This document shows positions 15,856 to 23,160 of a DNA stretch of 36,196 nucleotides, piece by piece (within the stretch, counting starts at the first letter, position 1; the number at the start of each line of letters is the position of its first letter). The stretch spans positions 1-36,196 of the forward strand of contig CAYPZL010000036.1 in the NCBI GenBank assembly GCA_964415045.1. Direction: 5' to 3'. A program made the translations under genes and the position numbers. Under the pieces are notes generated by a model. It was not told the origin of the DNA. It did not search any database and worked only from the letters and a program-made list of their open reading frames with translations. This stretch comes from CAYPZL01 sp964415045 (GTDB taxonomy: Bacteria > Planctomycetota > Phycisphaerae > Sedimentisphaerales > Anaerobacaceae).

Positions 15856-17286
15856 TTGAAACGACGGGATTTTCTGAGAGTTTCGGGTGCGGCGGTGGCA
15901 GGTCTGGGTGCGTCGGATGTTCTGGGCGAGAGACAGGCTGGGGCGGGGCCGGCTCGTTCGGCAGGGGAGCGGCCCAATATCCTGATGATTACGTGCCATG
16001 ACATCGGCCGGCACATCGGCTGCTATGGCGTCGAGACGGTGCAGACGCCGAACATCGATGCGCTGGCGGCGAAGGGGATTCGGTTTGCCAATTACTTCGC
16101 CACCGACTGCGTATGCAGCCCGAGCAGGGGGTGCATTCTGACCGGGCGGTATCCGCAGGCCAACGGCCTGATGGGCCTGACGCACGAGCCCTGGAATTGG
16201 CGTCTGAACGAAGGCGAGCGGCATCTGGCGGCGATCTTGAAGGACGCCGGCTACGCGACCACGCTGGTCGGGCTTCAGCACGTTACGCAGGGCGATCCGC
16301 ATAAGCTCGGCTACGACAAGGTCTTATCGAAGAAACGGGTCGCCGAGGAGACGGTCGAGGTGGCCTGCGCGGAGCTGGGGCGGGCGCGGAAGGCCCAGCG
16401 GCCGTTCTTCATGAAGGTAGGGTTCTTCGAGGTGCATCGACCCTTCAAGAACGGTAAGGATACCGAGAAGGGCGTGGCGATCCCGCATTATCTCAAGGAT
16501 ACACCCGAGATTCGGGAAGACCTGGCGATGTTCCAGGGGACGATTCGATACTTCGACAACTGCGTGGGCCGGATTCTCAAGGCCCTGGAGGCCAGCAAAG
16601 TCGCCGCTGAGACGCTGGTGGTCTTCACCGCCGATCACGGGATTCCGTACCCCGGCGCGAAGTGGACGCTCTTCGATCCGGGCATCGAGACGCCGCTGGT
16701 GATGTACCGTCCGGGGACGGCGATGGCGGGCGGCAAGGTCTTCGAGCAGCTCATGAGCAACGTGGATTTTCTGCCCACGCTGCTGGATCTGGTTGGTGTG
16801 GAGAGGCCCGCCAACCTGCACGGGCACAGCTTCAGGGCGGTTATCGAGGGCCGACGGAAGGAATCGTTCCGGCGGGAAGTCTATGCCCAGAGGACGAGCC
16901 ACGCGCTGTATGACAACCTGTCCCGCTGCGTGCGGACCGAGCGGTACAAGCTGATTCGCTATTTCGAGCCGGGACGGAGCGTGATTTACCCGACCGACGC
17001 GGTGCCCCAGAGGGTGGCGGGGCACGTCGAGCGGCCCCGGCGAAAGGGCGGCAGGCGGCCCGTTGTCGAGCTGTACGACCTCAAGGCCGACCCCCACGAG
17101 CGTAACAACCTCGCCCAGCGAGCCGAGCACGCGGACACCGTGCGGGAACTCTCCGACAAGCTCTGGACCTGGATGGGCCTGGTGGGCGATCCGCTGCTCG
17201 AAGGCCCGTTGCGGACACCGTACTACGAGGAGGCGATGCAGGACTACCACCAGCGGTTCCGGCAGCGCCAATCCGCCGTGCAATAG
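15856..17286 (+). CDS. Tat-exported sulfatase (Cys-type) with TTG start
   Basis: A 476-residue S1-type sulfatase. The N-terminus KRRDFLRVSGAAVAG is a twin-arginine signal. NILMITCHDIG replaces the more usual DDLG metal-binding segment: the histidine-aspartate form is seen in heparan- and other glycan-sulfatase-like branches. C87 of CSPSRG is the formylglycine cysteine. TADHGIPYPGAKWTLFDPG, DFLPTLLDL and RTERYKLIRYF are typical of the C-terminal half. The start is TTG, supported by AAGGGG seven bases upstream and by its placement directly before the Tat motif. It is only distantly similar to the sulfatase at 7018, so they probably act on different sulfate positions. The downstream GH97 gene suggests joint glycan breakdown. 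Confidence 0.9.
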   Translation: MKRRDFLRVSGAAVAGLGASDVLGERQAGAGPARSAGERPNILMITCHDIGRHIGCYGVETVQTPNIDALAAKGIRFANYFATDCVCSPSRGCILTGRYPQANGLMGLTHEPWNWRLNEGERHLAAILKDAGYATTLVGLQHVTQGDPHKLGYDKVLSKKRVAEETVEVACAELGRARKAQRPFFMKVGFFEVHRPFKNGKDTEKGVAIPHYLKDTPEIREDLAMFQGTIRYFDNCVGRILKALEASKVAAETLVVFTADHGIPYPGAKWTLFDPGIETPLVMYRPGTAMAGGKVFEQLMSNVDFLPTLLDLVGVERPANLHGHSFRAVIEGRRKESFRREVYAQRTSHALYDNLSRCVRTERYKLIRYFEPGRSVIYPTDAVPQRVAGHVERPRRKGGRRPVVELYDLKADPHERNNLAQRAEHADTVRELSDKLWTWMGLVGDPLLEGPLRTPYYEEAMQDYHQRFRQRQSAVQ

Positions 17287-17495
17287 GAAAAATCCGTACC
17301 TGGATTGTGCACAGAATTCTGGTTTCCTATGTTGCCCACATGCCTCATACTTACGTCTTTTGCGTGTGGCCCAAATGTCTATATTATCGCCTGCGGACCC
17401 GGCGGCGTGACGGAATGGCGTTGGCCCAGACGGGCGATTGTTGTCGTATTTGGAGGTTTCAGCAGGATTTACGTTCTTTTTGCGACGCTTTTTGC

Positions 17496-17524
17496 TTGAC
17501 TTTGGCAGGGGGAGGGTCCATAAT
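17496..17524 (+). promoter_or_regulatory. Sigma-70-type promoter for GH97
   Basis: TTGACT at 17496-17501 and CATAAT at 17519-17524, 17-nt spacer, 10 of 12 consensus positions. It lies about 250 nt upstream of the GH97 ATG. The preceding TTTTTGC block also occurs at 13469. Confidence 0.7.
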
Positions 17525-17544
17525 GAAGTTGCTTTTTCATTTGG

Positions 17545-17584
17545 CCCCTGCTTTTTCCTCCCACCACCTCCTCAAAAGCAGGGG
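17545..17584 (+). repeat. Perfect 11-bp inverted repeat in GH97 leader
   Basis: CCCCTGCTTTT at 17545-17555 and AAAAGCAGGGG at 17574-17584 flank an 18-nt pyrimidine-rich loop. In RNA it would form a hairpin near the 5' end of the predicted GH97 transcript. Equally it could be a DNA operator just downstream of the promoter. Confidence 0.6.
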
Positions 17585-17774
17585 TTCTCTACATCGCGCT
17601 TCCCGGCGGGATGTATTGTGCGACCGGTTCCCCGCGGAAGCAGGGTGGGGACAGGGACGGCCGGGTTTGCCCCGGCGCTTGTGTGACGGCACCTGTGACA
17701 GTAGACTAAGGCGATCATCGTCGCCTTCAGGCGGATTCGTACGTGATGAGAGTTCTGGGTCAAGGGAGAAGTGA

Positions 17775-19670
17775 ATGATGGCAGGCAGGATTTGGATCGT
17801 TGCGGGTGTTTGTATGCTTTCACAGATGGTCTTGGGCGCCGGCGGCATCGTCGTGCAGAGCCCCGACGGACAGCTCTTCACAACAGTGGGGACCAGTGAC
17901 GTGGGACAGTTGACGTACACGCTGTCGCGGAAGGGCCGGGCGGTGATCGAGCCGTCGCCGCTGGGTGTGACCGTGGATGGATCGCATCTCGGCCGGGGCG
18001 TCTCGGTGGGCAGCCCCGATCGCTGGACGGTGGACGAGTCCTATCGCACCCGGGGCGTACACTCCCAGGCCAGGAACCACTTCAGCGGGGCCCGAATCCC
18101 GGTCCTGCACGCGCAGAGCGGTACGAAGTACATTCTGGAGGTGCGTGTTTTCAACGACGGGGTCGGATTCCGTTATGTCGTCGACGGGGAGGGGGCGCAT
18201 CGCGTGGCCGGGGAGGACACCGCTTTTGAACTTCCGGAGGCAAGCGCGGTTTGGTTCCAGACGAATACGCGGAATTACGAAGGCGTCTACCAGAGACTCC
18301 CGATCTCGCAGGTGCCCGGGAACACGCACATGGGTCCGCCGGTGGTGGTTGAGCTGCCGGAAGGCGGCTACGTCATGTTGAGCGAGGCGGCTCTCTTTGA
18401 TTATTCGGGGATGACGCTTCGCCCCAGCCGGGAAGGGGCCCGGCGGCTCAAGGCGGTTTTCGAGGACGACGAGCACTGGGATTTGAAAGGGACGGTCACG
18501 AGTCCGTGGCGCGTGATTGTGGTCTCGGGCGATCTCAACGGGCTGGTGAACTCGGACATCATCGGGAATCTGAACGAGGCGCCGGCGCCGGAGCTTGCGG
18601 GGGCCGAGTGGATTCGGCCGGGCCGGGGCTTCTGGCACTGGTGGTCGGGCAAGATCGGCAACTGGGACAGCGTGGCCTACGACCGCCAGGGCGCCTGGGT
18701 CGACCAGGCGGCAGAGTTCGGCTTCGAGTACTATCTCGTCGATGCCGGCTGGGAGCACACCTGGAAAAAGCCGGGCAAGGACAAGTGGGACCTCTTGGCG
18801 GAGCTGACCTCCTACGCCGCCGACAAGGGCGTGGGGGTTCACGTGTGGAAACGCTGGAAGACCGGCAGGACCGAAGGGATCGACATGGAGGGACTGGACG
18901 ACCCGGCGAGCCGGCGGGAGTTCTTCCGCCTTTGCAAGAAGGCCGGCGTCGTCGGCATCAAGATCGACTACATGGACTCCGAGTCGAAGGAAATGATCGA
19001 TTTCTATACCGACGTGCTGAAGGACGCGGTGCAGTACGAGCTGATGATCGACTTTCACGGGGCGAACAAGCCCACGGGCGAATCGCGGAAGTACCCGCAT
19101 GAGATGACGCGAGAGGGGATTCGCGGGCTGGAGTATAACAAGTGGTCGGAGCTTCCGCCGCGGCATTACGCGTCGCTGCCGTTCACGCGTTTTCTCGCCG
19201 GCCACGGGGATTTCACACCCTGTACGTTCAACCCGAAGATGCTCAAGGGAACCACGTTTGCGTTGCAGTTGGCCACGGCAGTCTGCTACACGTCGCCGGT
19301 GATGTTCTACGCCGACAAGCCGGAACTGTACCGCCAGAGCCCGGCCTTTGACGTGATCAAGGCGATCCCGTCGGTCTGGGATGAGACGGTCGTGCTGCCG
19401 GGCAGCAGGATCGGCGACCTGGCGGCGCTGGCGCGCCGCAAGGGCGATACGTGGTTCGTCGGGATCATCAACGGGGCGTTGCAGCGATCGTATGATCTGG
19501 ATTTGTCGTTCCTGGGCGGCGGGCGATACGCGTCGGTGCAATTGGCCGATCATCCGAAGGGCCCGGAGCGCCTCGTTCGCACGGAGGAGGTCGTAACGGC
19601 GGCAGCGTCCCCGCGCGTCTGGATGAACGCGGGGGGCGGGTTCGTGGCCATGTTGACACCCAAGAAGTGA
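17775..19670 (+). CDS. Secreted glycoside hydrolase family 97 alpha-glycosidase
   Basis: A 631-residue exported enzyme expected to cleave terminal alpha-galactose or alpha-glucose from glycans. Residues 1-22 are a signal peptide. The N-terminal beta-sandwich begins IVVQSPDGQLFTTV, typical of GH97. The barrel region has YLVDAGWEHTW, then GIKIDYMDSE, where D398 occupies the position of the nucleophile in retaining GH97 alpha-galactosidases; inverting members lack it. FHGANKPTGESRKYP and MTREGIRGLEYNKW follow, then a C-terminal beta-domain. Length fits the family. ATG 17775 has AGGGAG upstream; a second ATG follows directly. The upstream sulfatase suggests action on the same sulfated polysaccharide, but it has its own promoter and long leader. 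Confidence 0.9.
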   Translation: MMAGRIWIVAGVCMLSQMVLGAGGIVVQSPDGQLFTTVGTSDVGQLTYTLSRKGRAVIEPSPLGVTVDGSHLGRGVSVGSPDRWTVDESYRTRGVHSQARNHFSGARIPVLHAQSGTKYILEVRVFNDGVGFRYVVDGEGAHRVAGEDTAFELPEASAVWFQTNTRNYEGVYQRLPISQVPGNTHMGPPVVVELPEGGYVMLSEAALFDYSGMTLRPSREGARRLKAVFEDDEHWDLKGTVTSPWRVIVVSGDLNGLVNSDIIGNLNEAPAPELAGAEWIRPGRGFWHWWSGKIGNWDSVAYDRQGAWVDQAAEFGFEYYLVDAGWEHTWKKPGKDKWDLLAELTSYAADKGVGVHVWKRWKTGRTEGIDMEGLDDPASRREFFRLCKKAGVVGIKIDYMDSESKEMIDFYTDVLKDAVQYELMIDFHGANKPTGESRKYPHEMTREGIRGLEYNKWSELPPRHYASLPFTRFLAGHGDFTPCTFNPKMLKGTTFALQLATAVCYTSPVMFYADKPELYRQSPAFDVIKAIPSVWDETVVLPGSRIGDLAALARRKGDTWFVGIINGALQRSYDLDLSFLGGGRYASVQLADHPKGPERLVRTEEVVTAAASPRVWMNAGGGFVAMLTPKK

Positions 19671-19682
19671 CATGGCGTGACG

Positions 19683-19713
19683 CCGGGGCCGCGCCAACGC
19701 GTCGCGGCCCCGG
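19683..19713. terminator. Strong GC-rich hairpin between convergent genes
   Basis: A perfect 11-bp inverted repeat, CCGGGGCCGCG and CGCGGCCCCGG, with a 9-nt loop, lies between the GH97 stop and the convergent sigma-factor gene. No T-run follows on either strand. Position suggests a bidirectional terminator, probably not of the classic intrinsic type. Confidence 0.5.
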
Positions 19714-19773
19714 AATTGTCGTGTGTCACACGGCGGGGCGGCCCCAGTTTGGGCGTGACGCCGGCGGTGCTTG

Positions 19774-20571
19774 TCACTCGACGGCGAACTCTTTCTTGCG
19801 CGTGTTCATCTGTGCCTTGAGGCGCGCGACGATGGACGAATGCATCTGGGAGACGCGCGACTCGGACAGATCGAGGGTTGCGCCGATCTCCTTCATCGTC
19901 ATCTCCTCGTAATAGTAGAGCACGATGATGAGGCGCTCGGCGCGGCTGAGACCTTTGGTGAGGAGGTTTTTGAGGTCGCGTTTCTGAGCTTCGAGTAGGG
20001 GGTCCTCGCTGCGGCGGTCTTTGATCACATCGATCTCGTAGACGTCCTTCTCGCCCTCGTTGTCGCCGCATTTCGTGTTGAGTGACACCAGGCTGGCGGC
20101 GTTGGCGTCGCGTCGAAGGCGGTTGAACTCTTCCATGTCCATGTTGAGCTCTTCGGCCAGCTCCTCCTGTCCCGGCTTGCGGCCCAGGTGCATTTCCAGC
20201 GCATGGGTGGCCCTGGCCAATTGATGGGCCCGGGCCCGCACTAAACGCGGGACCCAGTCCATGCTGCGCAGCTCGTCCAGGATTGAGCCTTTGATCCGGG
20301 GCGCACAGTACGTCTCGAACTTGACCCCCCGCTCCGGGTCGTACGCGTCGATGGCATCCATGAGCCCGAAGATGCCCGCGCTGATCAGATCGTCCACCTC
20401 CACTTTGTCGGGCAGTTTGGTGTGAAGTCGTTCCGCCGCGTACCGCACCAGGTCCCGGTAGTGTTCCATCAAGAGATTCCGGTAGTAGTCGTCGTGCGTC
20501 TTATGAAAGGCATCCCAGATTTCCCCGATGGTGAGCTTTTCATCCGATGCCGTTGCGTGCGGTGTCTTCAC
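19774..20571 (-). CDS. RNA polymerase sigma factor, WhiG/FliA family
   Basis: A 265-residue sigma-70-family factor of the sigma-28 (group 3) type. Region 2 spans roughly residues 30-110 (RDLVRYAAERL, VDDLISAGIFGLMDAIDAYDPERGVKFETY, then IKGSILDELRSMDWVPR, a FliA/WhiG hallmark). Region 3 covers EMHLGRKPGQEELAEELNM, and region 4 contains the HTH MKEIGATLDLSESRVSQMHS. The start is GTG 20571 with GGAGG six bases upstream. It lies 152 bp downstream of the flhG-like gene on the same strand. In flagellated bacteria this family controls late flagellar genes; in others it controls development or stress. With only one flagellar-like structural gene nearby, its regulon cannot be assigned. Confidence 0.92.
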   Translation of the reverse strand: MKTPHATASDEKLTIGEIWDAFHKTHDDYYRNLLMEHYRDLVRYAAERLHTKLPDKVEVDDLISAGIFGLMDAIDAYDPERGVKFETYCAPRIKGSILDELRSMDWVPRLVRARAHQLARATHALEMHLGRKPGQEELAEELNMDMEEFNRLRRDANAASLVSLNTKCGDNEGEKDVYEIDVIKDRRSEDPLLEAQKRDLKNLLTKGLSRAERLIIVLYYYEEMTMKEIGATLDLSESRVSQMHSSIVARLKAQMNTRKKEFAVE

Positions 20572-20723
20572 AGGTTGCCTCCGTTACGTTCTGCCGCATG
20601 GCTCCTTCTTGTTCCTTGGTGCTGCATGTCTATCCTTTCTGTTCATCTCACCGTCCTCCGGTGTGTCGGCGGGATTCCAGGGGAAGCCCGCATGAGTCTT
20701 TATCGGCCTCGTGCGGTTCGACT

Positions 20724-21566
20724 TTAGTTCAACCACCGAATGAGTCGGCCGAAGAAAGTGCCGCCGGTGTTTTCGCTGCGGTCGGTGCCGCCGAGGCGGG
20801 CTGCCAGAGTCGCGATCGAGGTGCTGATCTGGGCCTTGGGATACGCCAGGACCACGGGTTTTCGTGCCCTGACGGCCTCACAGAGCCGTTCGTCCTTCAG
20901 GAGAGTGCCGGCGTAATAGAGGTCGCGGCCGAGAAATCGGCGGGCCACGTTGGCTATCCGTTGGTGAGCGCGTTTGCCCTCGGCCAGGTTACGGGCCATG
21001 TTCACGACGATACTTATCGGGCCCTGGTATCCTTTTCGGACGAGGACCTTGAACATGCCGTAAGCGTCGGCCATGGCCGTCGCTTCGGGGGTGGTGACCA
21101 CGAGAACGTGGTCGGCGGCCAGACAGAACCCGACGACACCGCTGGAGATGCCCGCGGCCGTGTCGACCACGATCCTGTCGGTCTCGTGCTGCAGGGCGGA
21201 AAGGTGCCGCAGCAGGCGGTGTTGCTCGCCTTCGGTCATGTCGGCAAGCTTGTCGAGCCCGGAGGCGCCGCAGATGACGCGGAGCCCCCCGGGACCGGTC
21301 TGGATCACTTCCTCCATCGTTCGGTCCCCTCGAACGACGTGGGAGATATTGTATCGGTTGCGAATGCCCATCACGAGATCGAGATTGGCCAGGGAGATAT
21401 CAGCGTCCATGAGAAGCACGCGTTGGTTGGACGCGGCCAGGCAGATGGCCAGGTTCGCGGCGATGTTGGTCTTTCCCACGCCGCCCTTGCCGCTGGTTAC
21501 GGCCAGGACGCGCGCCGACGCTCGGCGGCTCCCTGAAAGATGCAAATCGGCTGCTTGGTGTCCCAT
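20724..21566 (-). CDS. FlhG/MinD-family P-loop ATPase
   Basis: A 280-residue ParA/MinD-superfamily ATPase. The deviant Walker A motif is SGKGGVGKTNIAANLA near residues 25-40, followed by LMDADISLANLDLVMG, which closely matches FlhG (YlxH/FleN) proteins. VVDTAAGISSGVV is the Walker B region. FlhG controls flagellar number and placement together with FlhF; here FlhF is not encoded nearby. Its C-terminus (FGRLIRWLN) may act as a membrane-targeting helix as in MinD. ATG 21566 is preceded by AGGGG nine bases upstream. The gene begins 18 bp after the FlgB-like gene and precedes the sigma factor gene, so the three form a likely operon. Confidence 0.88.
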   Translation of the reverse strand: MGHQAADLHLSGSRRASARVLAVTSGKGGVGKTNIAANLAICLAASNQRVLLMDADISLANLDLVMGIRNRYNISHVVRGDRTMEEVIQTGPGGLRVICGASGLDKLADMTEGEQHRLLRHLSALQHETDRIVVDTAAGISSGVVGFCLAADHVLVVTTPEATAMADAYGMFKVLVRKGYQGPISIVVNMARNLAEGKRAHQRIANVARRFLGRDLYYAGTLLKDERLCEAVRARKPVVLAYPKAQISTSIATLAARLGGTDRSENTGGTFFGRLIRWLN

Positions 21567-21584
21567 CCCTTTGTTCCCCTCCGG

Positions 21585-22073
21585 TCAGTCCGTCGAGTTC
21601 GGACGGGAAGACAACTCCGTCGGACGATTCGCCGGAGTTGCTGCTTCCCAGTCGGATTCCTGCAAACTCGTGATCTTGGAACCACTGCGTTTCAAGAGCT
21701 GTATCGTTACTTGGCGGTTGAGCGAATTCTCGCGAAGCTTGCTTACCTGCAGGGCTACGTATTCGTCGGGATTTACCTGGCGTAGGGCGTGGGCCAGGTC
21801 GTCGACGACCGGCTGTACGTTCATGCGACCGTTTTCGCAGAAGGTGATGTTCGCCGTGTCCCGAAACAAGAGGCGACGGCTGCGCAGGTGCTCCACCACG
21901 GCCTCATCCAGGATCTCGGCAAACTCGGAAACCGGAAGATCGGCCGGCACGTAGCCGGGAGTGTCTGCCTCTTCGATGTTCCGGTGCAGAACAACACTGC
22001 GCAATGCCGAAAATCGAATGATCTTCGTAAGGACTTCAGTAATATTGTCGGGAATCAGAGGTAGCAAATCCAT
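21585..22073 (-). CDS. flgB: FlgB-like flagellar basal-body rod protein
   Basis: A 162-residue protein related to the proximal rod protein FlgB. The hallmark is RNIEEADTPGYVPADLPV near residues 31-48, matching the N-terminal rod motif NIANADTPGYKA. The helical N-terminus (IIRFSALRSVVLHRN) also fits. FlgB proteins are usually about 130 residues; this one has an extra C-terminal tail rich in Ser, Thr and Pro. ATG 22073 has AAGGA seven bases upstream; the GTG two codons earlier would lie too close to that site. flgC and fliE, normally adjacent, are absent, so this may be a solitary or repurposed homologue co-transcribed with flhG and the sigma factor. Confidence 0.72.
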   Translation of the reverse strand: MDLLPLIPDNITEVLTKIIRFSALRSVVLHRNIEEADTPGYVPADLPVSEFAEILDEAVVEHLRSRRLLFRDTANITFCENGRMNVQPVVDDLAHALRQVNPDEYVALQVSKLRENSLNRQVTIQLLKRSGSKITSLQESDWEAATPANRPTELSSRPNSTD

Positions 22074-22079
22074 AGACAC

Positions 22080-22449
22080 TTCCTTGGCTTACCGTTTCAG
22101 ATTCTCATGGGACGCCCCTTGCAGCGAAGGCCGGGACAAAGTGCGATGGTCTTGATACACCGGCCGGGGAAGGCCGGCTCCGGAGACAATGGGCGGGGCG
22201 GCGTCCAAAGCGTCCTGCGATCCCGTGAGGATTCCTCGCTTCGGATACCCACCGGGCCTCCTTGCCGTCGAGACAGCAGGCCCCGGAAACCAAGCGAATG
22301 TGCAACTACCTGCCAAAATCGAAGCTGTGCGTTTCATCCCTGATCCTCTCAGTCTTCCCTGACTCTCCACGAAAAAGCGAATGAACTCCCATCAGCGTCT
22401 ACGTGGTTTCGATCTGCCGATACGCACGCGGATTAGGTCGTTATTGGCA
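22080..22449 (-). other. Intergenic leader upstream of flgB-like gene
   Basis: This 370-bp gap carries no credible gene. It contains a long imperfect hairpin at 22236-22297: TCGCTT pairs with AAGCGA, CCGGGCCT with AGGCCCCGG (one bulge), and TGCCGT with ACAGCA (one G-U pair) around a CGAG loop. This lies about 165-225 nt upstream of the flgB-like start. I looked for cyclic di-GMP and cobalamin riboswitch cores and did not find a convincing match. No clear sigma-70, sigma-28 or sigma-54 promoter was seen. Confidence 0.4.
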
Positions 22450-22770
22450 TCAGTTGTCTCCTTCTCTGCCGCGCGGAGAGGGCCGGTACGGTCCCGGTGA
22501 GACGGTATCCTCCTCGCGCAGAATGCGACGGATCTCTGTGAGCGTCTTGGTCTTCTTGAGTTCCATGATGCGGGAGAGCCGGTCGAATACGGTCTCGTCG
22601 TACAGGCGATGGCCGCCTTCGGTCCACTCCGCCTCCCGGATGAGCCCCATGATCGTGTAGTTGTGGATGGTCTGGCGGGAGAAGGGGCTGTACCGAACAA
22701 GCTCGCCAATGCGATAGCGCTTGGCGGGTATCTGCACTTTACGATCCTCGCTGTTCCAGCTTACGGCCAT
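22450..22770 (-). CDS. MerR-family transcriptional regulator
   Basis: A 106-residue regulator. The N-terminal winged helix-turn-helix reads YRIGELVRYSPFSRQTIHNY, then TIMGLIREAEWTEGGHRLYD, the MerR signature, followed by the helical FDRLSRIMELKKTKTLTEIRRIL that would start the dimerisation coil. The C-terminal effector domain is nearly absent: only about 15 polar residues follow, so it probably senses nothing through a large ligand pocket. No metal-binding cysteines are present in the C-terminus. ATG 22770 has AGGA six bases upstream. A promoter with an overlapping 19-bp palindrome lies about 100 bp upstream, suggesting self-control. It is on the same strand as the flgB-flhG-sigma genes, 376 bp upstream, so it may or may not control them. 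Confidence 0.85.
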   Translation of the reverse strand: MAVSWNSEDRKVQIPAKRYRIGELVRYSPFSRQTIHNYTIMGLIREAEWTEGGHRLYDETVFDRLSRIMELKKTKTLTEIRRILREEDTVSPGPYRPSPRGREGDN

Positions 22771-22861
22771 GACTCTTCCTGACAATCCATGCAGCAACCC
22801 CCGGCAGCAAGACAAGAACTTCGTCGCCGGCAAGTGCTGCGTGACTCAAATGGCATTGGAC

Positions 22862-22880
22862 ATTTTACAAATCGTAAAAT
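22862..22880. promoter_or_regulatory. Palindromic operator, probable MerR-type binding site
   Basis: ATTTTAC (22862-22868) and GTAAAAT (22874-22880) form a perfect 7-bp inverted repeat around 5 nt. It overlaps the -10 region of the minus-strand promoter for the MerR-family gene, the right place for repression or for MerR-style promoter distortion. Another T7-GCG-A7 inverted repeat lies nearby at 22911-22927. Confidence 0.6.
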
Positions 22881-22900
22881 ACGTTTCCCTTGCGTGTCAA
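22871..22900 (-). promoter_or_regulatory. Promoter for MerR-family gene
   Basis: On the minus strand, TTGACA (-35, 22895-22900) and TACGAT (-10, 22871-22876) are 18 nt apart. The start would fall about 90 nt before the ATG at 22770. The slightly long spacer is in line with MerR-regulated promoters, although those usually have 19-20 nt. Confidence 0.5.
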
Positions 22901-23160
22901 CGTTTTTTCGTTTTTTTGCGAAAAAAAGGTTCACGAGGGCGAAGACGTGTGGGGCCGGCGCGTTTCATGTCCCGGTCAACGCCCTATAACGTGGCGTGTC
23001 CACGGGGCGAGGTCGCGTCCGAGCCGCGTTGAGAGCGGTATCCTCGGCGTGCCGGCTTCGGTTGGTTTTTTTTCAAAATGCGTGTTGCGGCGATGGACGA
23101 TAGGATACCCGGCACGTGGTTTTCAAGAGTTTGCGTCGAAAGACGATGATTTTCTGCAGG

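Larger units (their letters stand above)
17287..17774 (+). other. Intergenic region with long GH97 leader
   Basis: This 488-bp gap shows no credible gene. The first 200 bp have no clear signal. A strong promoter at 17496-17524 then predicts a transcript start near 17531, giving a leader of about 245 nt before the GH97 gene. The leader holds three inverted repeats: an 11-bp perfect one at 17545-17584, GCCGGG/CCCGGC at 17660-17676, and AAGGCGA/TCGCCTT at 17708-17727. None is followed by a T-run. I cannot match it to a known riboswitch class. Confidence 0.5.

Noticed and set aside
17307..17774. Open frames of 150 codons or fewer in the GH97 leader
   Set aside because: No ribosome site, no motifs, and overlap with the strong promoter and hairpins.
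17820..19697. 625-codon open frame antisense to GH97
   Set aside because: Composition is arginine/proline/histidine-rich and no family motif is present; the sense strand has signal peptide and GH97 motifs.
22236..22297. Cyclic di-GMP or cobalamin riboswitch in the flgB leader
   Set aside because: The hairpin lacks the conserved GEMM core and tetraloop receptor, and no cobalamin box is present.
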